Shown: positions 23,061 through 34,843, counted from the first letter of the stretch. The stretch is 64,000 nucleotides of DNA from Cololabis saira (GCF_033807715.1 NC_084587.1:20817017-20881016); one strand, 5' to 3'. Numbers and translations: made by a program. Notes: a model not told the origin generated them from the sequence alone.

Positions 23061-23720
23061 CTGTTTTGCTTGCGTGCAGAGATATGGGAACGAGCTATGT
23101 GCATGTGTTGGTAAGTGTGAATCAGTTATCTGGCTGATGCCACCCCAGTGAGGGGGTGATTAATTCCAGACTGGTAGTTCTCAGACTCTCTTATTTCACA
23201 TATTCTCATACATGCATTCATATAGCATTTATTTATACTCTGCGTTCATGTCATTTTAATCTACAGTTTCTTCTTCCAAAGAAATTGTGTTTTATTTTTT
23301 TTCCCTCCTAACTGGTGAGACTGATTGGATCGGAGTACATGTTGGTGGCTCACTGTGAAGATGGGGCTTCAAGAATTCACTACCCTGCAAGAATTGCCAG
23401 GTGTGTAACTCATGAATGATAATTTATTACTTTAATGAAATGCCAACATAAAAACCATGAATTAAAATCTTAGATTTATGAAATCATGCTCCATAGTACC
23501 CAACAAAAGAGAGGATTAATAGCTAAATTGATTTTGTGGCTGCATTTCACACAAGATGCTCTTAGGTTTTTTTACTTTAAAGAACAGCAAATATTTGTGT
23601 CCACAGAGACATTCGCCTACTTCTGGACAATAATCAAAAACGACTTACACAACAGTGACCAAGGATTTTCCACCTGTCCCATATGTTTGCTGGGTTATTA
23701 AATAATCACCTCTACACGCT

Positions 23721-23832
23721 GGCAAGATGGCGACCGTGTTCCTTTGTAGGTTTTATTGCACGCCCACTGAAGCTGTACTTTTGAACCTTGTGATCCTGTG
23801 AAGCTTTGTTGAACATGTAATAAAAAAAAGAG
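23721..23832 (+). pseudogene. Mini-ORF with mRNA-like layout, possible processed retrocopy
   Basis: CAAGATGGCGAC at 23724-23735 is a good YY1/start-codon context. The ATG at 23727 opens 24 codons (MATVFLCRFYCTPTEAVLLN...) to TGA 23799-23801. AATAAA follows at 23819-23824 and runs into an A-tract. Start context, short ORF, polyadenylation signal and A-run within 110 bases look like a reverse-transcribed short or internally deleted mRNA. The parent gene is not recognised and no flanking duplication is seen. Confidence 0.22.
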
Positions 23833-23989
23833 AACATCTCCTCTGCTGTGTTTGATCATATACTTTCATCATCAATATTGTCCTTTTTCAAGCCGTATAG
23901 CTTGAACATGGCCGTAGAAAAAAAACAAAAAACAATTTCCTCCTCAGAAATATACTATAATGCTGTTGCATGACAAGGCACACTTCCCA

Positions 23990-24018
23990 GAGAGAGAGAG
24001 AGAGAGAGAAAGAGAGAC
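23990..24018. repeat. (GA)n microsatellite
   Basis: This is about 14 GA units with one interruption. Confidence 0.9.
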
Positions 24019-24829
24019 ATTCACAGAGAAATGTGAGTAGCAAACACAGTCTGTGTGTCCTCCTAAATCAGCACTGAGCAGTTTAAACTCCAGAGGAAAT
24101 AGGATACAATATTTAAATTGTACATGTTGGAATTTCCTCTGCAGAAGGAAATTAGGTTTACCGACCGGTGGTTTTTATCTTGTTCTTTTTTTTCCCGTTA
24201 AAGCTGTTCCACATACTTTTCATGTCTGTCAGGCTAGTGAAAATTCACCTCAGGATACAATACAGACGGACCAATAATGTACGTAGATGGAACATACTCA
24301 TTACTGTCTTGTCAGCTGGTAGACAAAGAGGAATCTTTCTTTAATTCGCAAAAGTGAAAGTACTGACTCACTGAATAGCAAATATGACGGTCAGAATTTG
24401 CTTAGAACTGTCAAAATAATGCAAATATCACAGGCACATATACATTACCCCGAGCAGATGATTATTATTCAATTTTCCATTGTTTATGTTTGGCAAAATG
24501 AGAAGTTCTCATTTTTGTTGAATGTTTTTTATGCTGGGGGAGTGGTTAGCCGTCAACACAGAGATGCAGGCCCAGAAATCCAGGGTACCTGATGCAGACC
24601 TGAGATCCCCCATCACTCTTCTCTATAACAAAAAACTGCATTAAAAAATAGTTCCATCACTGACGGAGTTTGGGATGTTTCCGCACCCGGAAAGGGGGAG
24701 AAGGAGGAGAAGGAAGATGCCAGCCAGGTTTCATCTTGTGGATTCTCCTCCGGGCTGCTAAGCATGGCAGCAGGGTTTACTGGCTAGCTAGTGCTTTAAA
24801 TCGTGGGACGAAAGTTAGAAACAGAGCGT

Positions 24830-25475
24830 GTCTACACCAGCCCCCGGGTCTCGCCCTCAGAAGGCAAGCCGATTTTTTCCAGTGGCCAGCCGCGGTACTG
24901 CAACAAAAAATCCCATGGGGCCCAGAAAGCTTTTTTCCCATAGACCGCAATAGTAAAAGAGAAGCCTCTAAAACTGTTCACAGGACACCTCCAGCTGTAA
25001 TCACCGCCAATTACTAATCTTTGTATTCTATATTTTAAAGTCATGGACTTTATATCCGTCAAAAATGTTTTATAACGGCCAGAAAAGTCAAAGAAAAGTC
25101 TCTTTCTGGGCGTGACGTCACGGCTGACGTCACAGCCATGTCCGTGCACTCCACGGATGTTTTATATTAATATATATTATGTAATTATATTATATTAATA
25201 CATTAATAATATATGTAATAATATACATGAATTAATATATTATATTAATACATATTATATTAATACTCGCGTCATTGCCCCGGGGCATGATGGGAGGCCC
25301 CAGAGCATCATGGGAGGTGACTCAACTGCGCATGCTCTATGGGCCGCACAACACGGAAGTAAACCCGGAAGTCAGAGATTTTTTCGGCGTATGCGCCGCT
25401 GAGCAAAATGCATTGAAATGAATGGGCGGCCATTTTCAATTTCCCATCCAGTTAATATTATAGATCCATGGTCTA
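24830..25475. mobile_element. GC-rich dispersed repeat with promoter-like motifs
   Basis: I believe this is a high-copy percomorph repeat (phrases GGCCAGCCGCGGTACTG, AAGCTTTTTTCCCATAGACC, GACACCTCCAGCTGTAATCA, TTTATAACGGCCAGAAAAGT), interrupted at 25150-25265 by an AT-only tract rich in TTAATAT words. Inverted termini are not found, so the copy is probably truncated. Its right part carries dense transcription-factor motifs (see 25113-25437). Confidence 0.5.
25113..25437. promoter_or_regulatory. Cluster of CRE, NRF1, ETS and YY1-like motifs
   Basis: Two full CRE palindromes (TGACGTCA) lie at 25113-25120 and 25125-25132. An NRF1-like TGCGCATGC is near 25327. Two ETS cores (CGGAAGT) lie at 25354-25360 and 25366-25372 with the same 12-base step. 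A YY1-like GGCGGCCATTTTC is near 25425. This set is typical of TATA-less housekeeping promoters. Here it sits in a dispersed repeat, split by an AT-rich insert. Promoter activity is inference. Confidence 0.4.
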
Positions 25476-25516
25476 CACAGTCTCTCTCTCTCCATCCATT
25501 GTAGGGGAAATCCTGT

Positions 25517-26202
25517 TATTAGGGCCCGAGCACTGACAGTGCGAAGGCCCTATTGTATCTGTAGGAATTTTTGTTGTTTTTATTTTTATTTTTCTCCCAA
25601 CGAAATGAGGGCCTTTTTGCCCCCCTAAGCGTGCCCAAAAAGTCACCAAAATGTGCACGCAAGCCAGGCCTGGCGAAAAATGTGATATTTAATGGGTTGC
25701 ATTAATGGGCGTGGCCTAATAGCTCAACAGCGCCCCCTAGAAAACTTCGTGCCTCAAGCCCCACAATACGGTTTGACGTATATGCACGAAAATCGGTACA
25801 CACCTGTATCATGTCGCAACTTAAAGAAAAGTCTCTTGGCGCCATGGCCGAAACCGAATAGGAAGTCGGCCATTTTGAATTAATTGTGTAATTTTGGCGA
25901 AATTTATGCCATTTTCACGTGTCGTACTTTAACAAACTCCTCCTAGCAGGATCGTCCGTTCGACATAAAACTCGCTCAGGAGACACAAAAGACATTAGCG
26001 ATGAAAAGTTATCAAAATCGTGAGTTTGTGTGAAATGGCGTGGCCATGGCGCCGCATCAAACCTATTTTCTGCCATAACTTTTGAATGGTTTGACATAGA
26101 GAGTCGTGGGTGGTGTCATCGGACTTAGTTTTGAGTCCTTGACCATTATTAGTGAAAATTGCACGCACGAGGGCCCGTTCATCGCTGCTTGCAGCTTTAA
26201 TT
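25517..26202 (+). mobile_element. Teleost 'GGGCCCGAGC' repeat
   Basis: It starts TATTAGGGCCCGAGCACTGA and ends GGGCCCGTTCATCGCTGCTT plus GCAGCTTTAATT. Internal landmarks include AGCGCCCCCTAGAAAA, AAGTCTCTTGGCGCCATGG, GGAAGTCGGCCATTTTG and TAACAAACTCCTCCTAG. I recognise all of these as a very abundant fish repeat whose copies often lie in gene introns. This copy looks shorter than many, consistent with an internal deletion. No ORF is functional. Confidence 0.85.
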
Positions 26203-26769
26203 TTTGTTGTTTTCTACCTGAATGCCACTGTCAGATCGCCTGCTGGGGCATTTGTTACTGTCCATGTGATAGACAGAACATATTCTTCTCAGGAGTTAGG
26301 TGCCATCCTCACGCCCCCGTTATGACGTTCCACCAGTTTACACAACACTCATTTCACTCCCTATATGGCTCTGTCACTACCTCCCAAGACGGTATAGCTC
26401 CTGTATCTCCTGTGTAGAAGGATCAAACATCAGGCGCTTGCATACTGGTATTCTGTAACATTTACGTAAAAGTCTGCCACAAGTTTTACTCCATTGGCCC
26501 CTCGATACTGGCCCAAGCGAAACAGAAAAACGCATGTCCTTACAAACAAGAAACTGGCATTCCTGAAGCAAAGTGCCACTCAGCGTTGTGTGCGTGAAAT
26601 CTGATGTAAGGCGTCAAGTTCATTGGACACATATGCAAGTCAAAATCATCAAAAAAAATCAAAATGCAAAATCAAAACATTCTACATAATTATGTCACTT
26701 TGTGTAAATTTTGCTTAGTGTTTTCTTACTATGTTAATGTCGTACTGAATAATTGTGAACGATTCTTTG

Positions 26770-26870
26770 GCCTGAAGACGGGTGACGTCAACCTCTCTTT
26801 TTCTGTACTCTTTTAACGTTTTCTTCTGTCGCTATAAAATCAGACCATAATGCTTCGCCTGGTTTCATCT
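26770..26870 (+). promoter_or_regulatory. CRE/TATA promoter-like module 1
   Basis: GGTGACGTCAACC (CRE) is followed 50-60 bases later by GCTATAAAATCAG (TATA-type, 26833-26839) and GCTTCGCCTGG. A very similar arrangement occurs at 27255-27330. This may be an LTR fragment or a decayed promoter duplicate. No transcript is identified. Confidence 0.35.
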
Positions 26871-27254
26871 TCTGCTTATTATCTAAGAAGTTTTCTTATT
26901 TCTGTATCTTCCCAATTCGCCATTGCTAAATTATTTGGAGCGAGTGAATAGGAATGATAATGCGTGGCGTAGACAAAGTTTTCCTCTGTATTCTTCCGTG
27001 TCCCTGTGGAGGTGCCCCACAAGTACAACGTGATCAAAAATTCTTACACGTCTCACTTGGTTACGGAAAGGGGAAATGTTCCTTACATACACAAGTGACC
27101 TCTCCTTTTTTTATGCCTTTTTGTTTACACTGGGAGGCAGCAAAAAGAGAGGATCAGATTTTTATGCCTTTACAGAAAGTGGCTCTTGCATACAGACACC
27201 GAGACGACAAAAAGGAGGAACTGTTCTGCTGAAACTGGAATGTTTTTACTCTGA

Positions 27255-27330
27255 TGACGTTTCGTGGCACCGCCTATAAAATCAGCAGCTTTGATAACCC
27301 GCTCCTCGCCTGCTGGTGGTCTTGTTGTTC
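27255..27330 (+). promoter_or_regulatory. CRE/TATA promoter-like module 2
   Basis: GATGACGTTTCG (CRE half) and GCCTATAAAATCAGC (TATA 27275-27281) are followed by GCTCCTCGCCTG. The core shares TATAAAATCAG and the CTCGCCTG-like downstream element with module 1, 442 bases upstream. The lack of similarity further out argues against a simple tandem duplication. Confidence 0.35.
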
Positions 27331-29528
27331 CATGTGAAACTCTCTCATCCACTTTGTGTTGATCGTCACTGATGTAATAATTTGTATTTTTTTTTTAAGG
27401 GATTTTAATTTGTTAATCACTTTCAGCCTGCGTCTGGAATGTTTAAACAGTTACATAATAGATGACTCAATCAGCATCACTCATCTGCAGAGAAATTAAG
27501 CAGTTGATTTGGATTGTGGTGCTCGTTTACGTAAGTCAGTAATATGTTATACAGCAACTATGTCATTATGTTATCATGCATCAACCACCCTCTGTTTGTT
27601 TACTGTAGGAGATGAATACTGCAGGTCCTTCAAGATGCTCTGAGTGAACGGCTTCCCGGATGAAAAATGATGAATGCAGCTGTTCATTCTTTGTCTGAAG
27701 CGTTCTAAACTCACTTCTCTGAGGCATTATAACAATGTGTTAGGTTACGTGTAATGCCGATGAGTAATGTAAGAAAGCCGGGACTCTAAAGGAAGTGTTT
27801 CAGGCCACATATCTGTTTTTTTTATGTGAATCTAGAGCTTAGTTACTTCTCAGAAGCTTCACAAAAAGCTCTGCGCCCTATGTGATTGGGTGGGGATGGG
27901 GGGTGCGGGTCGGGGGACATTCAAAGAAAGATAAAACGTTCTTTTTCAGATATTGTACATAAGCTCAACATGCCACTGCACTGGAAAGCAATACCTGATA
28001 GTGCATGCTTTCAAAGCCTTGAAAAATATAATAATAAAACAACAACAAAAAAGTACATGACTTCCAGCTAGCTTGGGAGAATAAGTAGAGAATGAACAGA
28101 GTGGACAGCAAGACAGAGGTCGATACACGGAGACAAAATGGAAATGGAAGTGTGGATCCATTCGTTAACCTCCAGTTCTTGAAACGAACCCCTGGCATAG
28201 TTACCGTAGACAAGTTGGGGACTAGCAAAAAAAAAAAAAAGGCAATAGATTTAAACATCACTAAGGGGATGATAGATGGTAAAGTGAATGGAACAGCAGG
28301 CTAATGAGCCATGAAAAGATGGAACCCACCGGCACCATGTTGCTGCCAAAAAAAAGGAGCAAGGAAATAAAGTGGGAAAACTCAAACAAACAAAGACTAT
28401 TCCAGCAGCTCCTGGCTCTTGAGGAGAATCAGGGAGTGCTCAGGTAGCCTTGTTCTCTGTTTATCCAAGAACAACAGAGAAATGGATCGAGGTTTGTTCC
28501 TCCAGGTGCATTGTGGGCATTGCCCATGGATGCGCTGTTTGATTTGCACTCGGCCTTGCTGTTGTGCGTGTCTGTGAGCTCTTGACATGTGCACTGCCGC
28601 ATGAATAATTGAGGCTTCGCACGCAGTCAGGGTCCAGCAAGCACTGCTTGCTTTCTCTCTTTTGCTCTCCCTCAGTCGTCTATCTGTCTTTCCCCTCTCT
28701 CTGTCTTCCCCAAGTCTCTTTGTCTCACTTCTCTCTGCATCGGACTCAACAGCCACCTCTCAACACACTTGCCTCGAAAACATTGTGGCATTAAGTGGAA
28801 TTAGGATAAATACATCAAACTGTGTGCCATTTACTCGGATCCATTACTCGCCTTATTTCTGATTTTATCAGACTAACGTAGTGTCATAAACTAAAGTTAC
28901 TTGTATTTATCAGGACTGTGATATTTACTGAGTATGAACAAATAAATTAAACCAAACACATCTCTGAGATCATTCTGAGCTCATTTTATTACTAATATCT
29001 GAATATATATATAAATGACATCTATGTGCCCATAAGCTGTGTTTATGGTCGTCTAGTCCCTTTTTTCGGTTGCTTTGATTGACATTCACCCCCAGCGAGT
29101 CCAAACCAAGCTGGAGTTGGGAGATAAAGGGTAACAGCCATACCTGGGTCAGACTGTTAATGAAGACATGCTAAATCAATGAAGAAAGACTGGAGGAAAT
29201 GAGAATATGAGTGGTCTGTCTCTTTATATTGCCGCTCTTACTCTCTTTCACCCTTCCATCACTTTCTGCTCCACACACAGGCCATTTACAGTTATCAGCC
29301 TCAGCAGATAAACAACTCAGGTTGCCAGATATATCTTCAATATGTGAAACTCAATCAAAACTTGGTCAAAACAAAAAAAAAACAGAAAAAAAACTGGCAG
29401 GGAATATGAAGGAAGCAAAAAGGCAAAATGAAAGCTGCACTACCCATGGGGCGAAGCCTAAGGTCCCTTTTGGCAAAGTAAAGCTACCTCTCCTTCCTCC
29501 TTTCAATCGATGACTTATCTCAGAAAGG
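27331..29528. other. Unique region, no supported gene
   Basis: Short open frames only. A GAATAATTGAGGCTTCG segment near 28600 and CT-rich text at 28650-28740 are the only notable compositional features. Confidence 0.4.
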
Positions 29529-29570
29529 ATAAATAAATAAATAAATAAATGAATAAATAAATAAATAAAT
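29529..29570. repeat. (AAAT)n tetranucleotide repeat
   Basis: This is ten to eleven TAAA/AAAT units with one G interruption. Confidence 0.95.
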
Positions 29571-29860
29571 CCCAGGCTACAAACCTTTTTTTGCAACCCC
29601 CCTTCATTTTGTTGTGAAAGTGCTCTTGCTGTTTTTTATTGAATTTAGTGAAGAAGATATGCCTGGTGTCTTCATTCTTTTGCTCAGGACAATCATAGCT
29701 GTAGGGTACAAGCTTCTGAAGTCTTCTTCACTCTCCATCTTTTGCTAGTGGGATGTGTGTGATTTCCACTTGTCAGTGAGGGCCAGTCATGCAGAGGGGA
29801 TAGGACCTGCGCATCAGAGGGAAAAAAGAAAACTTAAAGGGAGAAAAGAAAAAAAAAACA

Positions 29861-30637
<777 letters not shown>

Positions 30638-30770
30638 TGTAGCAACACAAAATGTAATAATGTAATAACTTATTACATTATGAGCCTTACTGGCGCCACT
30701 CATAAAGCTCATAATGTAATAATGGCTCATATTTTGAAAAAACACCTGCATTATCATAATTTTTACCTCT
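30638..30770 (-). repeat. Inverted repeat arm A ('TTATTACATTATGAGC' family)
   Basis: In reverse complement this reads GAGGTAAAAAT, TGATAATGCA, AATATGAGCCATTATTACAT, GAGTGGCGCCAGTAAGGCTC, then TTATTACATTATTACATT and TTGCTACA. It matches arm B at 32357-32612, which is on the other strand, including both inner and outer borders. The arm is itself rich in short direct and inverted copies of ATTACATTATGAGC. Confidence 0.85.
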
Positions 30771-31461
30771 TAAAGGTGCAAATAAAGCAAACAGCATGGG
30801 TGTCAGCGCATTAGTAAAATGAGTGAAATTAGTGAAATCAAGTATTATTTAATAGTAATTGCATTCTCACATTTTATTATGTAAGATGTATAAAGTTGAG
30901 CCACCCATGTTAGTTATTTTGGGCCTTTGCGAATGCCATGCTAACTTCCACTATCTGATTATTGCAGGTAAGCAGTGCTTTTTGTGAACTCCAAAGTTCA
31001 ATTAATATCTTTGTTAAACCAAGCCATCCACCTTATCTCTTTAAATATTCGGTGTATTAAGATGTTTGTTAGGATAATGTATGTTTTAGCTGCAGCTGAA
31101 GTCTCATGTACAAGCCCTGTGGAGAAAAAAAGGAAAGTAGCTAATTCTACCACAGTCCTCAGTAAACCACACAAAAAAATGAATGTTGATTTAATTCTTT
31201 ATAGTGTTTTCCACTGAGCAAACACTTTATCATCAAGCAAGTTTCCTCTGCTCTACGTTTTCAATTGGTCATCTCTCTATCAACCAGCAAAAGGTAGAGG
31301 TTCATCAAGGACCTGTATCATACTGTATAGGTGCATAACACGCTAAAATATAAGCAGATATCCTATTTGTTGAAAATAAATCAATATTTACATTAATCTA
31401 GAGATTCTGAAAATTAAAAAAATGAATCAATTAATTTTGTTTCATTCACAGAAAAGGAACA

Positions 31462-31665
31462 ATGAGACTGGGCATAACAATTTTGGTCCTGTTCATACTG
31501 GCCGTTTGGGTTAGTAACGTTCAAGGCCATGGAAATCGAGTGATGGATGATGAGACATATGATGTCATTGTTAAAGCACTGAGAGGAGAATTCCACATTC
31601 CTGTAAAAAAAAAGAACAAGGGTCCAATAGGGTCCAATAGGCGCCGTTCAGGTCAATCTGCCTGA
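31462..31665 (+). CDS. Candidate small secreted peptide precursor, 67 aa
   Basis: This is the best gene candidate in the window. The ORF starts in a good context (GGAACAATGA) ten bases after a strong splice acceptor (GTTTCATTCACAG, ending 31451). Residues 1-22 form a classic signal peptide: MRL, then a hydrophobic core GITILVLFILAVWV, then a small-residue cleavage region ending NVQG. The 45-residue remainder has no cysteine. It carries an acidic segment (MDDETYDVIVKAL) and basic clusters (KKKNK near 48-52, RRR near 60-62) that could be proprotein-convertase sites, as in peptide-hormone precursors. A consensus donor (CAG|GTAAGC, 30967/30968) 480 bases upstream could end a non-coding first exon. 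A 10-bp tandem duplication (GGTCCAATAG twice, about 31620-31640) sets the C-terminal frame. I do not recognise the family. No definite polyadenylation signal is assigned; AATAAA lies at about 31767. It could also be a chance ORF. Confidence 0.45.
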   Translation: MRLGITILVLFILAVWVSNVQGHGNRVMDDETYDVIVKALRGEFHIPVKKKNKGPIGSNRRRSGQSA

Positions 31666-31711
31666 ATGTCAGTGATTGGACAGTCCTCACCTTACTTCCC
31701 GCCTCCCATTT

Positions 31712-31712
<1 letters not shown>

Positions 31713-31746
<34 letters not shown>
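31713..31746 (+). repeat. Poly-G tract, 34 bases
   Basis: This is an uninterrupted run of G, about 50 bases after the stop of the peptide ORF. Such runs are rare, able to form G-quadruplexes and error-prone in sequencing, so the exact length may be an assembly estimate. Confidence 0.9.
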
Positions 31747-31747
<1 letters not shown>

Positions 31748-32356
31748 TATGTGCCTTTAAAAAAAAATAAAAATATCATAGACCCTAGCTTTAAATTGGC
31801 AGTAGGACCAACAATAAAAAACAGCAACATTTTGAATAGAAGGACCTCTTCAGGTTATCAGGTTGTATGGAAGGAAATAGTGTTCACTTACTTATTTGAA
31901 AAGACCAATCTTAAATGAGTTTTTATTGTAGAAGTTATTGTGTCCTGCATTTATTGTAGCAATAGTAAACAAAGAAAATGCTCTTTTAAACTACATGAAC
32001 TACAGCCCCCCTCCTTCTTCCCTAATCCACCCTCTTGTCCTGCCAGCTTTTGAGTTGGTTACTGTAGTGCCACCTATGTACATATCATAGTCAAACACAA
32101 ACACAGACTTCTGCCCATAAATCCATTCTTGTTGTCAGTGTGACGTTTATACCATGGACTTGACCTATAGGGGATGATGCGTTAAACAATTAGGCTTCTC
32201 TTCCTGTTATTTTGGCCCGCCGCGTATTGGGGGCGGAGTTATATGGCATCTAAGTTGGCCAATGCGCCACCACGTGTCGCAGAAATTATGTGATCCTGCT
32301 GACAGACAGACACACACAGAGGTGAAAGCATTTCCTTCCACCCCTGCAGGAATGGC
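31747..32356. other. Unique sequence between peptide ORF and arm B
   Basis: This stretch includes a CpG-containing stretch near 32210-32280 (GCCCGCCGCGTATTGGGGG, CACCACGTGTCGC with an E-box). No ORF of note. Confidence 0.35.
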
Positions 32357-32612
32357 AGAGGTAAAAATGATGATAATGCAACACTTTTCTCACAATATGA
32401 GCCATTATTACATTATGAGCTGTTATTACATTATGAGTGGTGCCAGTAAGGCTCATAATATAGTAAGTTATTACATTATTACATTATGCGCAAAGCCGTT
32501 ATTACATTATGCGCTCATGATTTTATTACATTATGAGCCAATTATTACATTAACTTTTATTACATTTAAGTTATTACATTATTAGCCATTATTACATTAT
32601 GAGTTGCTACAT
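32357..32612 (+). repeat. Inverted repeat arm B ('TTATTACATTATGAGC' family)
   Basis: This is the partner of arm A in opposite orientation. It is longer because additional ATTACATTATG units are inserted between 32480 and 32595. Inner border GAGGTAAAAAT and outer border GAGTTGCTACAT are shared with arm A. Confidence 0.85.
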
Positions 32613-34843
32613 AGATCGAGTCAATAGAGTTAAAGTGCTAATTTTGTGTCATTAGAAAAAAAGACTAAACAAAAATAAAATGTAACCACTAAAAACCAAA
32701 GGAAGTCCAGCCCTGACAGGAGAAAAACAAAAGAGGTCCCAAATTTTCCAGGTCTGTTTGGATATTGCAATTAACCAATGGCATCAGCCTCTTCTTTTGA
32801 TTTCTTTTTTTGAATATTTTTATTTTTTTAAAGAGAGTGGTGCCATTGGCTTCTGTCATGATCTTTAGTAATTCTGAGTCTTGAGCCACTTTAGTTATCT
32901 TGCTTTTTTAAGATTTAAACTTGGATTACATGATTGTTTTTTTACTTCCCATTTTGCTTTGAAAGTGTTACCTATGAATGTGATTTCTGGCTTAACTTCC
33001 TTTGATGGTCTGTTTGGTTCTAATTGTCCAAACCCATTTCATGTTGTTTTCCCTTTACATATTTATAGTCCTGTGTCTTCTTCTTTGGTTGCTTGTCTAT
33101 TTTTCTACATGGGACCTATTTAAGAAAGCGGCTTATGTGCAAGCTCTACTACATATTGAATGTCAAATGAAGGAAACTCAGAGTTTTATGTTTCAGATAG
33201 CGATGGAAGTTGAACATGAAAAAAGGGCTGACTTACGTTTGTTTCAAAAAATTGAAGAAACTTATGCTGGGGAGTCTGTTCCCAAGGGAACTTACACTGT
33301 GAACATAGCCGTGTCCAGAGCAGGTTTTGTTTCACAATTCTAAATTCCTCTCTATCTCCTCCTCTGCATAAAGTTAATGAAAAATAAATACCTAAAAAGA
33401 CAAAGTCGCTGAGTTGGCACCAGTGATGTAACTGAGGAAACTTGTTGCTTGGAGTAAAGGGAGAAAGGCAGGGATGAGGCTTGAGTGATGAGTAGTGCTT
33501 TTTGCCACGGTTTTGCAGGGAAAACACAGCATTTCAGTGATAGACAAGAGTGATACGTCTATAAATGGTATTGTCAGATTTTATAACTTGTTTGAACAAA
33601 TACAAAGTTAAATATTGATTTACTGCACTGGCATTTTACTCATACACTGTTGATATAAAATGCCCAGGTCTACCAAAAACTTGCAAACAGATTTACTGTC
33701 TGAACCTGATCTCTGTGTTTGCCTCTACACTTCTGGTTGTTATGTGACCATATGATTTAAAATGAACCTAGCAGACACTGAAGTTCTCCACCGGGCACAA
33801 GTTAATCAAGGTTTATGCTCAGGGCAACTTGTGCAGGCTCTGGAAGATGTTATGGACACATTAAAAGATCTTTTCACTAAATGAACACTGACAGAGATCA
33901 AATGAAGTCTCAGATACAGCTGCAGCATCCAACCAGCCAACTAGTCCTCCTTCCTTTCTCTGTGAGTTTACCAGCCCCAAAAAGTTACTGCAGTAATATA
34001 AGCTCTGACCAGAGATTTTTTAAACCAAATGTTCCCTAGTGTTCAAGAAATCTGAGGAATAAGGTTCGGCCCACATCTGTTATATATTTGGTTATTTGAA
34101 TGGATCAGTCCTGGCCTGGGCCTCACTGAAGAGGGAGCATCAGTTGGACATCTTCCAGTCATATGTTGCTTTTTCCCATAAAATGTGGACCGGTTTGACC
34201 ACCCAGTGAATAAAACATGCATATCTTCCTCAGACAAATTGCACCATGTGCCAGAGCTGGAGGGTTTCAAACCCTCACTGCTGAAAATCACTGGGAAGAC
34301 TCTGGTGACGCCTGTGATTTTGAAGTCATGTACCATCAAGGATGAGTTGGCACCTTGGATTTGATTTTCTCATATCCATTACCTTTCATATGGATGATTG
34401 TGTTTCTGAACACAGCGGAGAAGAATTCTACAAATGCTCCCCCACCATTAAGTATTCTCTGTCTCCAATTCCTCAGTCTTGTCTCCTTTGCATAGTGCTA
34501 CCTTCTTCGCCAAAGAGGACTTAGGTGCTCAGCACCATGTCCATATTTGTGAAGGGGAAGATGGCATTTAATACCTCTCTCAGCCTTTTTGTGTGTTTGG
34601 CAATGTCATTGAGTCTAACAGAAACTGTATGTACACTGACAACCCAAAGTTAACCAGGTGTATACTGTATTTCAACAATGTAAAGTGTGAATTGTATGTT
34701 TCCATAATTTTGGGTCATGGAAATATTTTTGCAAAGACAAAAATGTGGATAGACATGTGGGAAAAAAAGACAGTCTCAAGCTGTTTGATAAGCTTTCTTC
34801 ATCTAGCCATTGAACTTGGGGTACTATCCAAGCTAACATTCAA
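32613..34843. other. Mostly unique sequence, no supported gene
   Basis: AT-rich to 33000. An ATG-led 46-codon frame after a TTTCAG at about 33196 is open to 33343 but has no recognised domain. 33780-34560 reads like decayed coding or repeat sequence with mixed stops on both strands, and I cannot identify it. Confidence 0.35.

Larger units (their letters stand above)
21761..24829. other. Unique region with enhancer-like blocks, no supported gene
   Basis: No coding exon or RNA gene is convincing. A GA microsatellite (23990-24018), a mini-ORF with polyadenylation-like end (23721-23832) and an AT-core-rich block (22730-23060) are listed separately. Confidence 0.4.

Noticed and set aside
24670..25017. 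115-codon plus-strand frame
   Set aside because: Its second half runs through a dispersed repeat; no domain is visible.
34043..34339. 98-codon minus-strand frame that looked like a retroelement protein
   Set aside because: No conserved gag, pol or transposase motif could be identified, and the plus strand has equally mixed frames.
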